The notes beneath the pieces were generated by a model. The model searched no databases. It was not told the DNA's origin and was given only the letters and a program-made list of their open reading frames with translations. Source: Bacteroidales bacterium (GTDB taxonomy: Bacteria > Bacteroidota > Bacteroidia > Bacteroidales > VadinHA17). Taken from it: 11,211 nt of DNA. The stretch is taken from positions 1 through 11,211 of the forward strand of contig JABUEV010000036.1 in the NCBI GenBank assembly GCA_013314865.1, written 5' to 3'. Shown piece after piece: positions 1 through 7,311 of this stretch. Numbering within the stretch: the first letter of the stretch is position 1; every line of letters starts with the position of its first letter. Both the position numbers and the translations under genes were made by a program.

Positions 1-255
1 AACATTGCCACAAAGCAAAAAAGCTCAGTCCTTTTCAATAAGGGAGATCCCGATTTACCAGGGTCGAAGTGAGGAATCTGTGAACATTGCCACAAAGCAA
101 AAAAGCTCAGTCCTTTTCAATAAGGGAGATCCCGATTTACCAGGGTCGAAGTGAAGAATCTGTGAACATTGACACAAAGCAAAAAAGCCCAGTCCTTTTC
201 AATAAGGGAGATCCCAACTTACCGGGGTCGAAGTGAAGAATCTGTGAACATTGCC
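1..255. repeat. 82-bp tandem direct repeat array, 3 full copies plus a partial fourth, truncated by window edge
   Basis: Copies start at 1, 83 and 165, and the first 9 bases of a fourth copy (aacattgcc) lie at 247-255, so the period is exactly 82 bp with no spacers. Copies 1 and 2 differ at one base (position 73 versus 155). Copy 3, nearest the gene, differs from copy 2 at five bases, for example gac for gcc near 172 and a changed block around 216-226. The unit holds the short near-palindrome gggagatccc and a weak CCTT/AAGG stem. 82 is not a multiple of 3 and the frames I followed stop within a unit, so coding is unlikely. The array may continue to the left of the window. Its function is unknown; it is an intergenic repeat just upstream of a secreted-protein gene. 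Confidence 0.95.
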
Positions 256-280
256 GGAAGGAATTGACACTGATTCCTCC

Positions 281-322
281 CGCTTCCCGGTACATAAATT
301 TTCGCTATTTTTGAGGGAAGCG
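281..322 (+). promoter_or_regulatory. Leader inverted repeat enclosing a Bacteroidota -7 box
   Basis: Perfect 8-bp arms cgcttccc (281-288) and gggaagcg (315-322) flank a 26-nt loop. The loop and its edge contain TATTTTTG at 306-313, an exact match to the Bacteroidota -7 consensus TAnnTTTG. No clear TTTG -33 element is seen at the expected distance. If the box is real, transcription would start near 318 and leave a leader of about 15 nt before the ATG at 333. A smaller hairpin (aggaat 259-264 / attcct 273-278) lies just upstream. The promoter call rests on one short box and is tentative; the inverted repeat itself is certain. Confidence 0.4.
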
Positions 323-332
323 AATAAACCTC

Positions 333-3059
333 ATGAATTCCGGCTCCAAACGATATTTTCTTTATAAAGTTTTTCCTGCACTGCTTTTATTTCTGACATT
401 CTATGCCGTTAATGCCCGGGATTATATAGTGTCCGGTACCGTGACCGATGCTTCAGGCGGAATAGTGCCCGGAACAAAGATCTCAATGTCTTACGGCACC
501 TCTGAGTTCGCTTCAACCACAGGCTCCGACGGAAAATACACTCTCAGAATTTCAGGAATATATTCTGCAATCACTGACCTTATCGAAACGGGAACGCCTT
601 ACCCCAACCCGTTTTCTGATTTTGTCCGTATTCCTTTTATCATTAATACAACCGGCGATTTAAAACTCACCATCTATAACTTCACCGGACAAAAAGTCAA
701 AGAAGCACTCTTTCCATCTGTCATTGCAGGAAGCTACCGTTTACTGTGGGACGGCTGTAATCAGTCAGGATCTCCCCAGCAACCGGGAATCTACATCTAT
801 ACTATCTCATTTAAAGGCGCAACCCGGTCAGGAAAACTTATAATTGCAGGCAACTTTTCTTCTTCACTCTCCGGAACTGTCATAGAACCGGTAATGACGG
901 TACCGCACATAGTTCCTTTTACCGGCATAATCAGGGTTAAAGTTGTAACAAATGTTACACATCCTGACTATTATCCGGTCAGGCTGACAGACATTTCCGT
1001 TGCAGGCGACACGGTTGTTAATTTTGAGCTTACCCGAAAACAACTTATGCCTTTCAAAACATCCGGCGATTACATTGCCATGCATACCAACAATGGCTAC
1101 CGGTCATTACTGCTTAAAGGCATTAACCTTGGTTCGTCACCTCCAGGATACTTCCCCGGTGAAATAGCGTATGCAATCTCCCCTTCCACATACGAACGAT
1201 GGATCAGGCGTATGGCTTCAGCAGGCTTCAATGCCATCAGGGTTTATACCCTTCACCCGCCGGCATTTTACGAAAAACTTGCAGAATACAACCAGCGGAA
1301 TCCGGACAATCCCCTTCTTCTTTTCCAGGGTGTCTGGCTCGACGAGTTGGAGGATAAGTGGGATGGCTCATGTTATGACTTAATGAACCGCACCAATACT
1401 TTCACAAAAAACATTAAAGAAGTTATAGACTGCATACACGGGAAAGCTGACATTGCATACCGTTACGGGAAAGCATACGGAAGATATCTGACAGATGTTT
1501 CGCGCTGGACTGCAGGTTTTATTATCGGCCGTGAGATAAGTCCTCAGGAGGTCGACACAACCAACAGCAGGAATCCTTCCCTGTCCTCATACAGCGGCTA
1601 CCAGTTTGGCATTTCAGGAGGGTCGGCAACTGAGGTATTTGTTACACAGATGCTCGATGAAGTGGTGAAATATGAGTCACAGAACTACTCCGTCAGGAGG
1701 CCGGTGAGCATTTCAAGCTGGCCTACTCTTGATCCGCTTGAACACCCGACCGAGATTTATACCGATGAGGACGCGGCTTCGTTTGACATAACAAAGATTA
1801 ACGGCATCACAACAGGAGCAGGTCTTTTCGCAAGTTACCATGCCTATCCCTATTATCCGAATTTCATCAGCCAGGAGCCCGAATACCATTCTTATAGTGA
1901 TAGCCAGGGACCAAACAGTTACCTGGGTTATCTGAATGCAATGAAGTCACACTATTCAGGCATGCCGCTGGTAATTGCGGAATTTGGCGTCCCATCGAGC
2001 TGGGCCAGCGCACATCAGTCGTACAGCAATATGCACCATGGCGGCTGGTCTGAACAACAGCAGGGCGAGAAAAACCTGAGGATGATGCACAACATCATTG
2101 ATGCCGGCTGTGCCGGAGGATTTATGTTTTCGTGGATGGATGAATGGTTCAAGCCTACATGGATAGTTCAGTACCTGGAAGCCTTCGGCACAATGATCGA
2201 CAACCGGCTTATCCCGACAAGACAGTTATGGCATAATATTGCATCGCCTGAACAAAACTTCGGACTGATATCGTTTGACCAGATCGGAACTACCTATTCA
2301 TTTTCATATCAAACAGACAGGCAAAGCGGACCATTGAAGAATATCTCGGCAAATACCGACAACAGCTTCTTTTATCTTGATATTGAAACTGACAATACGT
2401 TCAAAAAAGGCGATACCCTGATGATTGCTTTTGACACCTACCTTAGGGACGTAGGGGAATCGAGGCTTCCAAACGGGAAAACGCTTGTTAACAGATCCGA
2501 ATTCCTTCTGAGCATGGTTCTGGATGCCGACACTGCATTCTTTCATGTTACCCGGGCTTACAACATGGATGGTCTGACACCCCGGTTTGACCTTTCAAAC
2601 CACTCGGTGCAGATGTTTCGCAGTACTGTGACTGACGGAGCTCCATGGGTGCTTATGGAATGGAAAAACGACGGATTTGAATTCACGAGCGATTATCCCG
2701 GCCGGCTTCCGTTAGAAAAAGCACCAGGTTTCACTTTCGGACAACGCACCGCAGTGGCATGGTCGGAAAAAAAGGTTAAGATCCGCATACCCTGGACTTA
2801 CCTCTATTTTTTTGATCCTACACAACTGATGGTAATCGACGGGGCGTTATCTTACGACGGAGGATTCAATTATGAGATTGTCACAAGGAAGTCGGACGGG
2901 ATGGCCGTTTCGGTTTACTATGACAGGACAGTTACATCCACAGTCACACGCTGTGAATGGCCGGAATGGCTGATTGTGCCTCCGGTAGTTGAAAAGGAGA
3001 AGAAATCTCTTCACGTAGTGCAGGCAGGGTTGCGCGCAATTCCCGGGTTTGCTGAATAA
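333..3059 (+). CDS. Secreted multidomain glycoside hydrolase-like protein (clan GH-A-like TIM barrel) with an internal T9SS-sorting-like module
   Basis: A 908-residue exported protein. Residues 1-28 form a signal peptide (KR then a hydrophobic core, likely cut after VNA), which supports the ATG at 333. Residues about 31-75 look like the start of a carboxypeptidase-regulatory-like beta-sandwich (VSGTVTDASGG, GSDGKYTL). Residues 86-172 resemble a T9SS type A sorting / FlgD-Ig-like module (PYPNPF, IYNFTGQKV, LLWDG, GIYIYTI, GKLIIAG). Residues 178-235 look like the rest of the sandwich. Residues about 258-640 resemble a clan GH-A TIM barrel: LLLKGINLG, AGFNAIRVYT, FIIGRE (Glu401, candidate acid/base), ASYHAYPYYP, and VIAEFG (Glu550, candidate nucleophile). 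Residues about 643-880 are a beta-rich, CBM9/DOMON-like domain. No sorting domain is seen at the C-terminus. Substrate is unknown. It converges on the polysaccharide synthase gene, which suggests action on that polymer (inference). The exact GH family cannot be assigned by eye. Confidence 0.8.
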   Translation: MNSGSKRYFLYKVFPALLLFLTFYAVNARDYIVSGTVTDASGGIVPGTKISMSYGTSEFASTTGSDGKYTLRISGIYSAITDLIETGTPYPNPFSDFVRIPFIINTTGDLKLTIYNFTGQKVKEALFPSVIAGSYRLLWDGCNQSGSPQQPGIYIYTISFKGATRSGKLIIAGNFSSSLSGTVIEPVMTVPHIVPFTGIIRVKVVTNVTHPDYYPVRLTDISVAGDTVVNFELTRKQLMPFKTSGDYIAMHTNNGYRSLLLKGINLGSSPPGYFPGEIAYAISPSTYERWIRRMASAGFNAIRVYTLHPPAFYEKLAEYNQRNPDNPLLLFQGVWLDELEDKWDGSCYDLMNRTNTFTKNIKEVIDCIHGKADIAYRYGKAYGRYLTDVSRWTAGFIIGREISPQEVDTTNSRNPSLSSYSGYQFGISGGSATEVFVTQMLDEVVKYESQNYSVRRPVSISSWPTLDPLEHPTEIYTDEDAASFDITKINGITTGAGLFASYHAYPYYPNFISQEPEYHSYSDSQGPNSYLGYLNAMKSHYSGMPLVIAEFGVPSSWASAHQSYSNMHHGGWSEQQQGEKNLRMMHNIIDAGCAGGFMFSWMDEWFKPTWIVQYLEAFGTMIDNRLIPTRQLWHNIASPEQNFGLISFDQIGTTYSFSYQTDRQSGPLKNISANTDNSFFYLDIETDNTFKKGDTLMIAFDTYLRDVGESRLPNGKTLVNRSEFLLSMVLDADTAFFHVTRAYNMDGLTPRFDLSNHSVQMFRSTVTDGAPWVLMEWKNDGFEFTSDYPGRLPLEKAPGFTFGQRTAVAWSEKKVKIRIPWTYLYFFDPTQLMVIDGALSYDGGFNYEIVTRKSDGMAVSVYYDRTVTSTVTRCEWPEWLIVPPVVEKEKKSLHVVQAGLRAIPGFAE

Positions 3060-3065
3060 TTAAGG

Positions 3066-4532
3066 CTAATGGTAACTGTTGCCGTTATTGTTATTATTGT
3101 TATAGTTGTTGTTATAATGGTTTTTATTCCTGCCGTTCTCTTCCTCGAAGCCGGTGCGTTCAGCTTTCCCCCAGCTTTTTTTGCCACGCATGGCCTGCAG
3201 GTTCCCTTTCACTGCAAAAAATGTATATACAGGATAGATAAAAGGCTCGACAAAGGCAATGGCAAGAAGTTTTAGCACATCCCGTTTTCTTTTGTACTTG
3301 TGAAAAGTTATCTCTTCGAACAGGATTGCCCAAGTTGAGAGGCATACTGCAAAAGTATAGACGAAAATGAACAGAAGCAGATAGAACTGCCAGTTAAGGG
3401 CATGTCTGAAAATAAGATAAATAGTATACACGAATCCCAGAAAGGCAATCAGCGGTGCGAGCCACTCAAAGAATGACCAGTACGGATATCCCAGAAGTCC
3501 AAGTTTGCCATACCGTCCGTTAAAAAACATCTTACGATGTGTTTTCAGCGACTCTACCAGTCCTCTTGTCCACCTTGTTCTCTGCCTCTCGAGTGATTTT
3601 ATGTCTGATGGCACTTCTGTCCAGCAAAGCGGATCGGGGATATAAGTGACCTCATATTTCCGGTCATGTTCCGCCATGTAACGGCGCATTCTGAGAACGA
3701 GCTCCATATCTTCTCCCACGGTCTTAATGCTGTAACCTCCGGCCTTGATAACCGTTTCGCGGTCAAAAATTCCCATTGCACCTGAAATAATCATCAACCC
3801 GTCGAGATGACTCCATGCTATCCTGCCCAGCAGAAACGCCCTGGTATATTCAAGCACCTGAAGCCTTGGCAGAAGCTTCGCGGGAACCTTTATCTCACGG
3901 ATATGTCCCCGTTCAATATCACATGAATTGACAATTCTTATCACTCCTCCGGTGCCGATCACTTTCCGGTCCTTCTCCTCCAGGAAAGGCTTCACAAGTT
4001 TCAGGATTGAATCGGGTTCTATTATAGAATCAGCATCAATGGAAATAAACAGGTCGCTGTGGCAAATATTTATCCCTGCATTAAGCGAATCAGCTTTCCC
4101 TCCGTTCACCTTGTCAATAACAGTAAGCCGGTTGTACGACGGATTTCTCGATTTATAAACGCCCCTGATCCTCTCACACGGGATGCGGTAGTCAAAATAG
4201 TAGTTAACCTTCACCAGTTCATATACATCCCTCAAAAGCTCAAATGTGTTATCTGTGGATCCGTCGTTGACAAGTATTACTTCAAAATTGTTGTAGTAAA
4301 GCGCCAGAAGTGTCCTGACATTGTCAATTATGGTCTTGCTTTCGTTATAGGCCGGCGCAATGATCGAGATTTTCGGGCTGAGCGGGGACAGAACAAGCGA
4401 ATTGTAATTGATATAACTGTTTTTACGGAGATATTTCCGCAATGCCACGGCTGAGAATACCCCCAGAAGGAGGTATGAGCCGAAGAGAATCAGCGTCAGT
4501 ATAAAAACGACATGTGCGAAAAAAAACTCCAT
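3066..4532 (-). CDS. Processive family 2 glycosyltransferase (polysaccharide synthase, PgaC/YaiP-like)
   Basis: 488 residues, inner-membrane enzyme predicted to polymerise a beta-linked polysaccharide from a nucleotide sugar and pass it through its own membrane channel. One N-terminal transmembrane helix (about 5-31) precedes a GT-A domain with SIIAPAYNES, VNDGSTD (Asp90), GGKADSLNAG, the DxD motif DAD (166-168), GED (273-275, catalytic Asp275 expected) and QRTRW (317-321), the hallmark of processive GT2 synthases. Further membrane segments lie at about 355-376, 382-405 and 420-440. The sequence ends with a family-like RGKKSWGKAERTGF (449-462) and then an unusual Asn-rich tail (463-488). No PilZ domain is present. 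It is last in the operon. AGGAGA lies just before the ATG, overlapping the previous gene's stop, and supports this start. The sugar (GlcNAc, Glc or other) cannot be told from sequence alone. Confidence 0.9.
   Translation of the reverse strand: MEFFFAHVVFILTLILFGSYLLLGVFSAVALRKYLRKNSYINYNSLVLSPLSPKISIIAPAYNESKTIIDNVRTLLALYYNNFEVILVNDGSTDNTFELLRDVYELVKVNYYFDYRIPCERIRGVYKSRNPSYNRLTVIDKVNGGKADSLNAGINICHSDLFISIDADSIIEPDSILKLVKPFLEEKDRKVIGTGGVIRIVNSCDIERGHIREIKVPAKLLPRLQVLEYTRAFLLGRIAWSHLDGLMIISGAMGIFDRETVIKAGGYSIKTVGEDMELVLRMRRYMAEHDRKYEVTYIPDPLCWTEVPSDIKSLERQRTRWTRGLVESLKTHRKMFFNGRYGKLGLLGYPYWSFFEWLAPLIAFLGFVYTIYLIFRHALNWQFYLLLFIFVYTFAVCLSTWAILFEEITFHKYKRKRDVLKLLAIAFVEPFIYPVYTFFAVKGNLQAMRGKKSWGKAERTGFEEENGRNKNHYNNNYNNNNNNGNSYH
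3069..3140. repeat. GTT/ATT trinucleotide low-complexity tract encoding the Asn-rich tail of the glycosyltransferase
   Basis: The plus strand reads as imperfect runs of gtt and att triplets (for example attgttattattgtt near 3086-3100). On the minus strand these are AAC and AAT codons for a tail of about 13 Asn interspersed with Tyr, Gly, Ser and His. The mix of AAC and AAT makes it an imperfect microsatellite. Changes in triplet number would keep the reading frame. Confidence 0.85.
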
Positions 4533-4535
4533 AAT

Positions 4536-4542
4536 TTCTCCT
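4536..4542 (-). promoter_or_regulatory. Ribosome binding site of the glycosyltransferase gene
   Basis: Read on the minus strand, the junction is TTAGGAGAAATTATGG. The AGGAGA element overlaps the TAG stop of the upstream gene (4541-4543) and lies 4 to 5 nt before the ATG at 4530-4532. This is a clear Shine-Dalgarno in a group where such sites are often weak, and it suggests reinitiation and high output of the last operon gene. Confidence 0.7.
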
Positions 4543-6229
4543 AATATATTCTACGGTCAAGAACGTGTCTTATTATGATGTTGTAGTTTTTATATTCAGA
4601 TTTCATCAGTTTAACCAGTTCCTTTATTCCCTCTTCCCCGTTGTTTTCTATTGCCTTCACTGCTTCTATCTGTATCTGCACGTCATCTTCCTTGTCAAGT
4701 ACCAGTTTAAGGAATCCCAGGTAGGAAGGGTCAGGCATTTTGCCCATAGCTCTTATAATTTCAAGACAGGTATTATAGTCCTGCTCCTTGTAAATCCTCT
4801 TCATCGTATCGAGAGTGGAACGCATCTTAAGGTCTCCTGCTACCTGTACTGCAAGCTGTCTGACTGCAGGCGAGTCATACAGAAGGGTTTGCCTTACCGC
4901 GTATTCTGCATCATACTGCTTGAATTCCCTGATCATCCGGAGTGCAAACATCACTACTGTGGGATTTGTCGAGTTCAGCCATTTCTTGAACAACGGAACA
5001 GGAATATTGTGTTGTATTATAAGCTGGTGAAGTGTTATCTGTTCCCAAAGCGAGAAAGGCTTTGTCAGATGTGACAGGAATTCAAATGGCTCTTTATCGC
5101 TCAGCCTTACAAGCGCAATCTGGGCTTCCATTCTGAGTATCTCATTCGAAGAGTTGAGAGCTTTGTAGATTTCAGGATTGGCATCCTTGATATTCATAAA
5201 AGAGAGCTCCCTGAATCCCTTTATTTTTTTGTGCCATCTGAAGTCATGAGCCCTTTTTATCGAGTCAAGATGAAGGCCCAGCTCCCTGTAAAGTGCATTT
5301 AACTTCTGACTTGTCTCTCCCTTCAGATTGATTCCCACATCAATCATCTGGTCAATCAGCACCTGCCTCCGGAATTTGTCAGAAGCTATCTCCCTGAATT
5401 TTTCGGGACTGATATCATAATACAGATAATCCACAATAAGGCTCTGGTACTCTTCTGCCAGTTCCTGCCGGAGTCTTTCACGCTTTTCAATCCTTATCCT
5501 GTTGAAAAGAATAAATACCAGCAGGATTATCATGGTTCCGATGCTTATTATTATTGAAAGTATCAGACCATAAACCAGTCCATATGATTTTCCGTAATAG
5601 TTGATTTTCTTCAGCAGGGGACTGTCGCCCTTGATAAACAGAAAATCAGGAGGAGTAATCTGTTTCTGTTCTTCTTTTTTTACTTCAGTCACCGGTTCTG
5701 CTTCAGCAGTCACTTTGGCTTCTTCCTGTTCCTTTTCTGCTGTATCAGCTAATTCCTGTGTGACCGGGCCAGGCAGGGTATCTTTCAGTTCAGGGACCAG
5801 TGTATCCCTGACAGGTTCTTTTACAACTGTTTCTTTTAATGCCTCCTCTTTCACAGCAGATATAACAGGTTCCGGTATTTTATATCCGGCCGGAGGCACT
5901 CTCAGTATCTTAACCTTAAAAAACCCTGATTCTTCGGTAATGACTATTTCCTCACCATCAATCCCTTTGATCTTTTCATAGAATCTTTCTGCATTCTCCC
6001 TCGATTTGAATGCTCCCATCTGAACCGGGTAATTCCTTACAGGCAAAGAGGAAAGTTCATTGACAATTTTTTCGATATGGGTGGGATTCACCCTGTTCCA
6101 ATTTATTTCACCTTTTATGCCGTATGTCATGTAGTATCTGACGGGTTTTTCAGCCTGCTGACCAAAGACCTGCTTGTGGCAAACAAGTGTCAATAAAAGC
6201 AATATGCCTATGGAACAGTATTTTGTCAT
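4541..6229 (-). CDS. Envelope-spanning SPOR - transmembrane - HEAT-repeat protein of the polysaccharide operon
   Basis: 562 residues. A signal peptide or N-terminal anchor (1-23, ending VFG) is followed by a SPOR-like peptidoglycan-binding domain at about 64-110 (YPVQMGAFKSRENAERFYEKI, then GFFKVKI). A Glu/Lys/Pro/Thr/Val-rich linker spans about 118-195. One strong transmembrane helix lies at 217-243, followed by the basic stretch RIRIEKRERLR. Helical repeats of HEAT type run from about 336 to 545 (EILRMEAQIALVRL, AVRQLAVQVAGDL, VQIQIEAVKAI). The expected topology puts SPOR in the periplasm and HEAT in the cytoplasm. The start overlaps the stop of the upstream gene as ATGA. No enzyme motif is seen. 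I infer a scaffold that couples the cell wall to the synthase or to the operon's receiver protein. Domain calls are good; the role is a guess. Confidence 0.85.
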   Translation of the reverse strand: MTKYCSIGILLLLTLVCHKQVFGQQAEKPVRYYMTYGIKGEINWNRVNPTHIEKIVNELSSLPVRNYPVQMGAFKSRENAERFYEKIKGIDGEEIVITEESGFFKVKILRVPPAGYKIPEPVISAVKEEALKETVVKEPVRDTLVPELKDTLPGPVTQELADTAEKEQEEAKVTAEAEPVTEVKKEEQKQITPPDFLFIKGDSPLLKKINYYGKSYGLVYGLILSIIISIGTMIILLVFILFNRIRIEKRERLRQELAEEYQSLIVDYLYYDISPEKFREIASDKFRRQVLIDQMIDVGINLKGETSQKLNALYRELGLHLDSIKRAHDFRWHKKIKGFRELSFMNIKDANPEIYKALNSSNEILRMEAQIALVRLSDKEPFEFLSHLTKPFSLWEQITLHQLIIQHNIPVPLFKKWLNSTNPTVVMFALRMIREFKQYDAEYAVRQTLLYDSPAVRQLAVQVAGDLKMRSTLDTMKRIYKEQDYNTCLEIIRAMGKMPDPSYLGFLKLVLDKEDDVQIQIEAVKAIENNGEEGIKELVKLMKSEYKNYNIIIRHVLDRRIY

Positions 6230-7311
6230 TTCATCTTAATAGCATAAGTAAGATTAATTCCTCCCTCAAACCTGTTGCGCCAAAGCGATTCCTCATATTC
6301 TTCCCTTGAATATCCTGCTCCGACACGCATCATTAGTTTCGGAGTGATGGCTGTGTTATATGCCAGTCGCACACTGTGGGCACTTAACCTCATCAGGTCC
6401 ATCTCAACATCAAAAGGTTCATCAGGTGCAGTGCCTGTTCCCAGAGTAACCTGGAAATAATCGGTACTGTTTGTGTACCTTCTGATGTTCGCATAAAAGG
6501 ATGTTGTAATTCCTTCATCCTTGAAATAAAAGAAGCTTTTTAGTGAAAGCCAGTATTTCCCGGCATATTTTTCAACCGATGCCAGGGCAATAAAAATATT
6601 CCTGTCGAAATAATAATAGTTCAGTCCGGCTGAAAGTCCCCATCCCTTTGGCAGTATCTGCCATATTTCAGCGGCAGCCCGGTGGCGGGGGAAAAATGAT
6701 CCGGGGCTGTAGGCATATGCCAGATAGGCATAGTTCCTGTCTGACAGCCGCGGGAAAGCATTGGCTTCGAATTGGAGTTCGACTGCAGAGCGCGGGCTTT
6801 CTCCTCCGATTACGGCATTTCCAACATTTACTCCTGCATAGCCAGGTCCCCAGCCGAACCTGTGTCCGGCTCCGGCGCTGAATACCTGCCAGAATCGTGA
6901 ATAGGGAACCGAAAAGGTATCGAAGTAATAGCCTGCCCTGATATCTGTTGCTACAGGTGAACTTTCTTTTGCCCAAAGGGTTATGTCCCGCTTAGCAGAC
7001 AGAGCATCCTGGTTTGCAGGCTCAGTCAGAAGAAGTGTATCAATAACACTTAAAGCCTGTTTGTAGTCTTTCTGCCATGCAAGAAGACGCCCTAGAAGGA
7101 TCCTGGCGTCACCGTATGTAGGATACTCTTTCAGAAGTTTACGGGCGGCCGTTTCCGCCTCGCTGTATTTTCCTTCAAAGGCAATGCTCCTGATTCTTGC
7201 AAACTCGGCTTCAGGATCTGTGATTTCCTGACATGAAAGAAGACCCGTGTACAATAACCCGGCAGTCATGAACAATGCAAAAAGCAGACTTGTATGAAGT
7301 TTGTTTCTCAT
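6226..7311 (-). CDS. TPR plus YaiO-family outer-membrane beta-barrel protein, candidate polysaccharide export porin
   Basis: 361 residues. An N-terminal export signal (1 to about 26) ends in LLSC at 24-27, a lipobox-like site, so a lipoprotein is possible. Residues 35-112 form about two TPR units (EGKYSEAETAARKLLKEYPTYGDARILLGRLLAW, then DYKQALSVIDTLLLTEPANQDAL). Residues 123-361 are alternating amphipathic strands rich in Tyr and Gly (RAGYYFDTF, GWGPGYAGVNVG, GLNYYYFDRNIF, RVGAGYSREEY), matching the YaiO-family barrel. This mirrors PgaA and BcsC, where periplasmic TPRs feed an outer-membrane pore, on a smaller scale. In E. coli, yaiO lies beside the GT2 gene yaiP. It is joined on both sides by ATGA overlaps, so translational coupling is likely. 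The YaiO family call is good; transport of polymer is inferred. Confidence 0.8.
   Translation of the reverse strand: MRNKLHTSLLFALFMTAGLLYTGLLSCQEITDPEAEFARIRSIAFEGKYSEAETAARKLLKEYPTYGDARILLGRLLAWQKDYKQALSVIDTLLLTEPANQDALSAKRDITLWAKESSPVATDIRAGYYFDTFSVPYSRFWQVFSAGAGHRFGWGPGYAGVNVGNAVIGGESPRSAVELQFEANAFPRLSDRNYAYLAYAYSPGSFFPRHRAAAEIWQILPKGWGLSAGLNYYYFDRNIFIALASVEKYAGKYWLSLKSFFYFKDEGITTSFYANIRRYTNSTDYFQVTLGTGTAPDEPFDVEMDLMRLSAHSVRLAYNTAITPKLMMRVGAGYSREEYEESLWRNRFEGGINLTYAIKMK

Noticed and set aside
1..255. CRISPR array
   Set aside because: The 82-bp units are contiguous with no variable spacers, and copy length far exceeds CRISPR repeats.
864..1085. 73-residue minus-strand frame inside the hydrolase-like gene
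   Set aside because: It is antisense to a continuous domain-bearing gene and shows no family features.
4059..4454. 131-residue plus-strand frame opposite the glycosyltransferase
   Set aside because: It is antisense to a gene with intact catalytic motifs, and its translation has no recognisable domain or signal.
3066..4532. Naming the GT2 as cellulose, PNAG or hyaluronan synthase
   Set aside because: The motifs are shared by all processive GT2 enzymes, no PilZ domain or BcsB/PgaB partner is present, and sugar specificity cannot be read by eye.
5601..5981. 126-residue Ser-rich plus-strand frame
   Set aside because: It is the antisense reading of the Glu/Lys/Pro/Thr linker of the SPOR-HEAT protein; the Ser/Thr bias follows from that.
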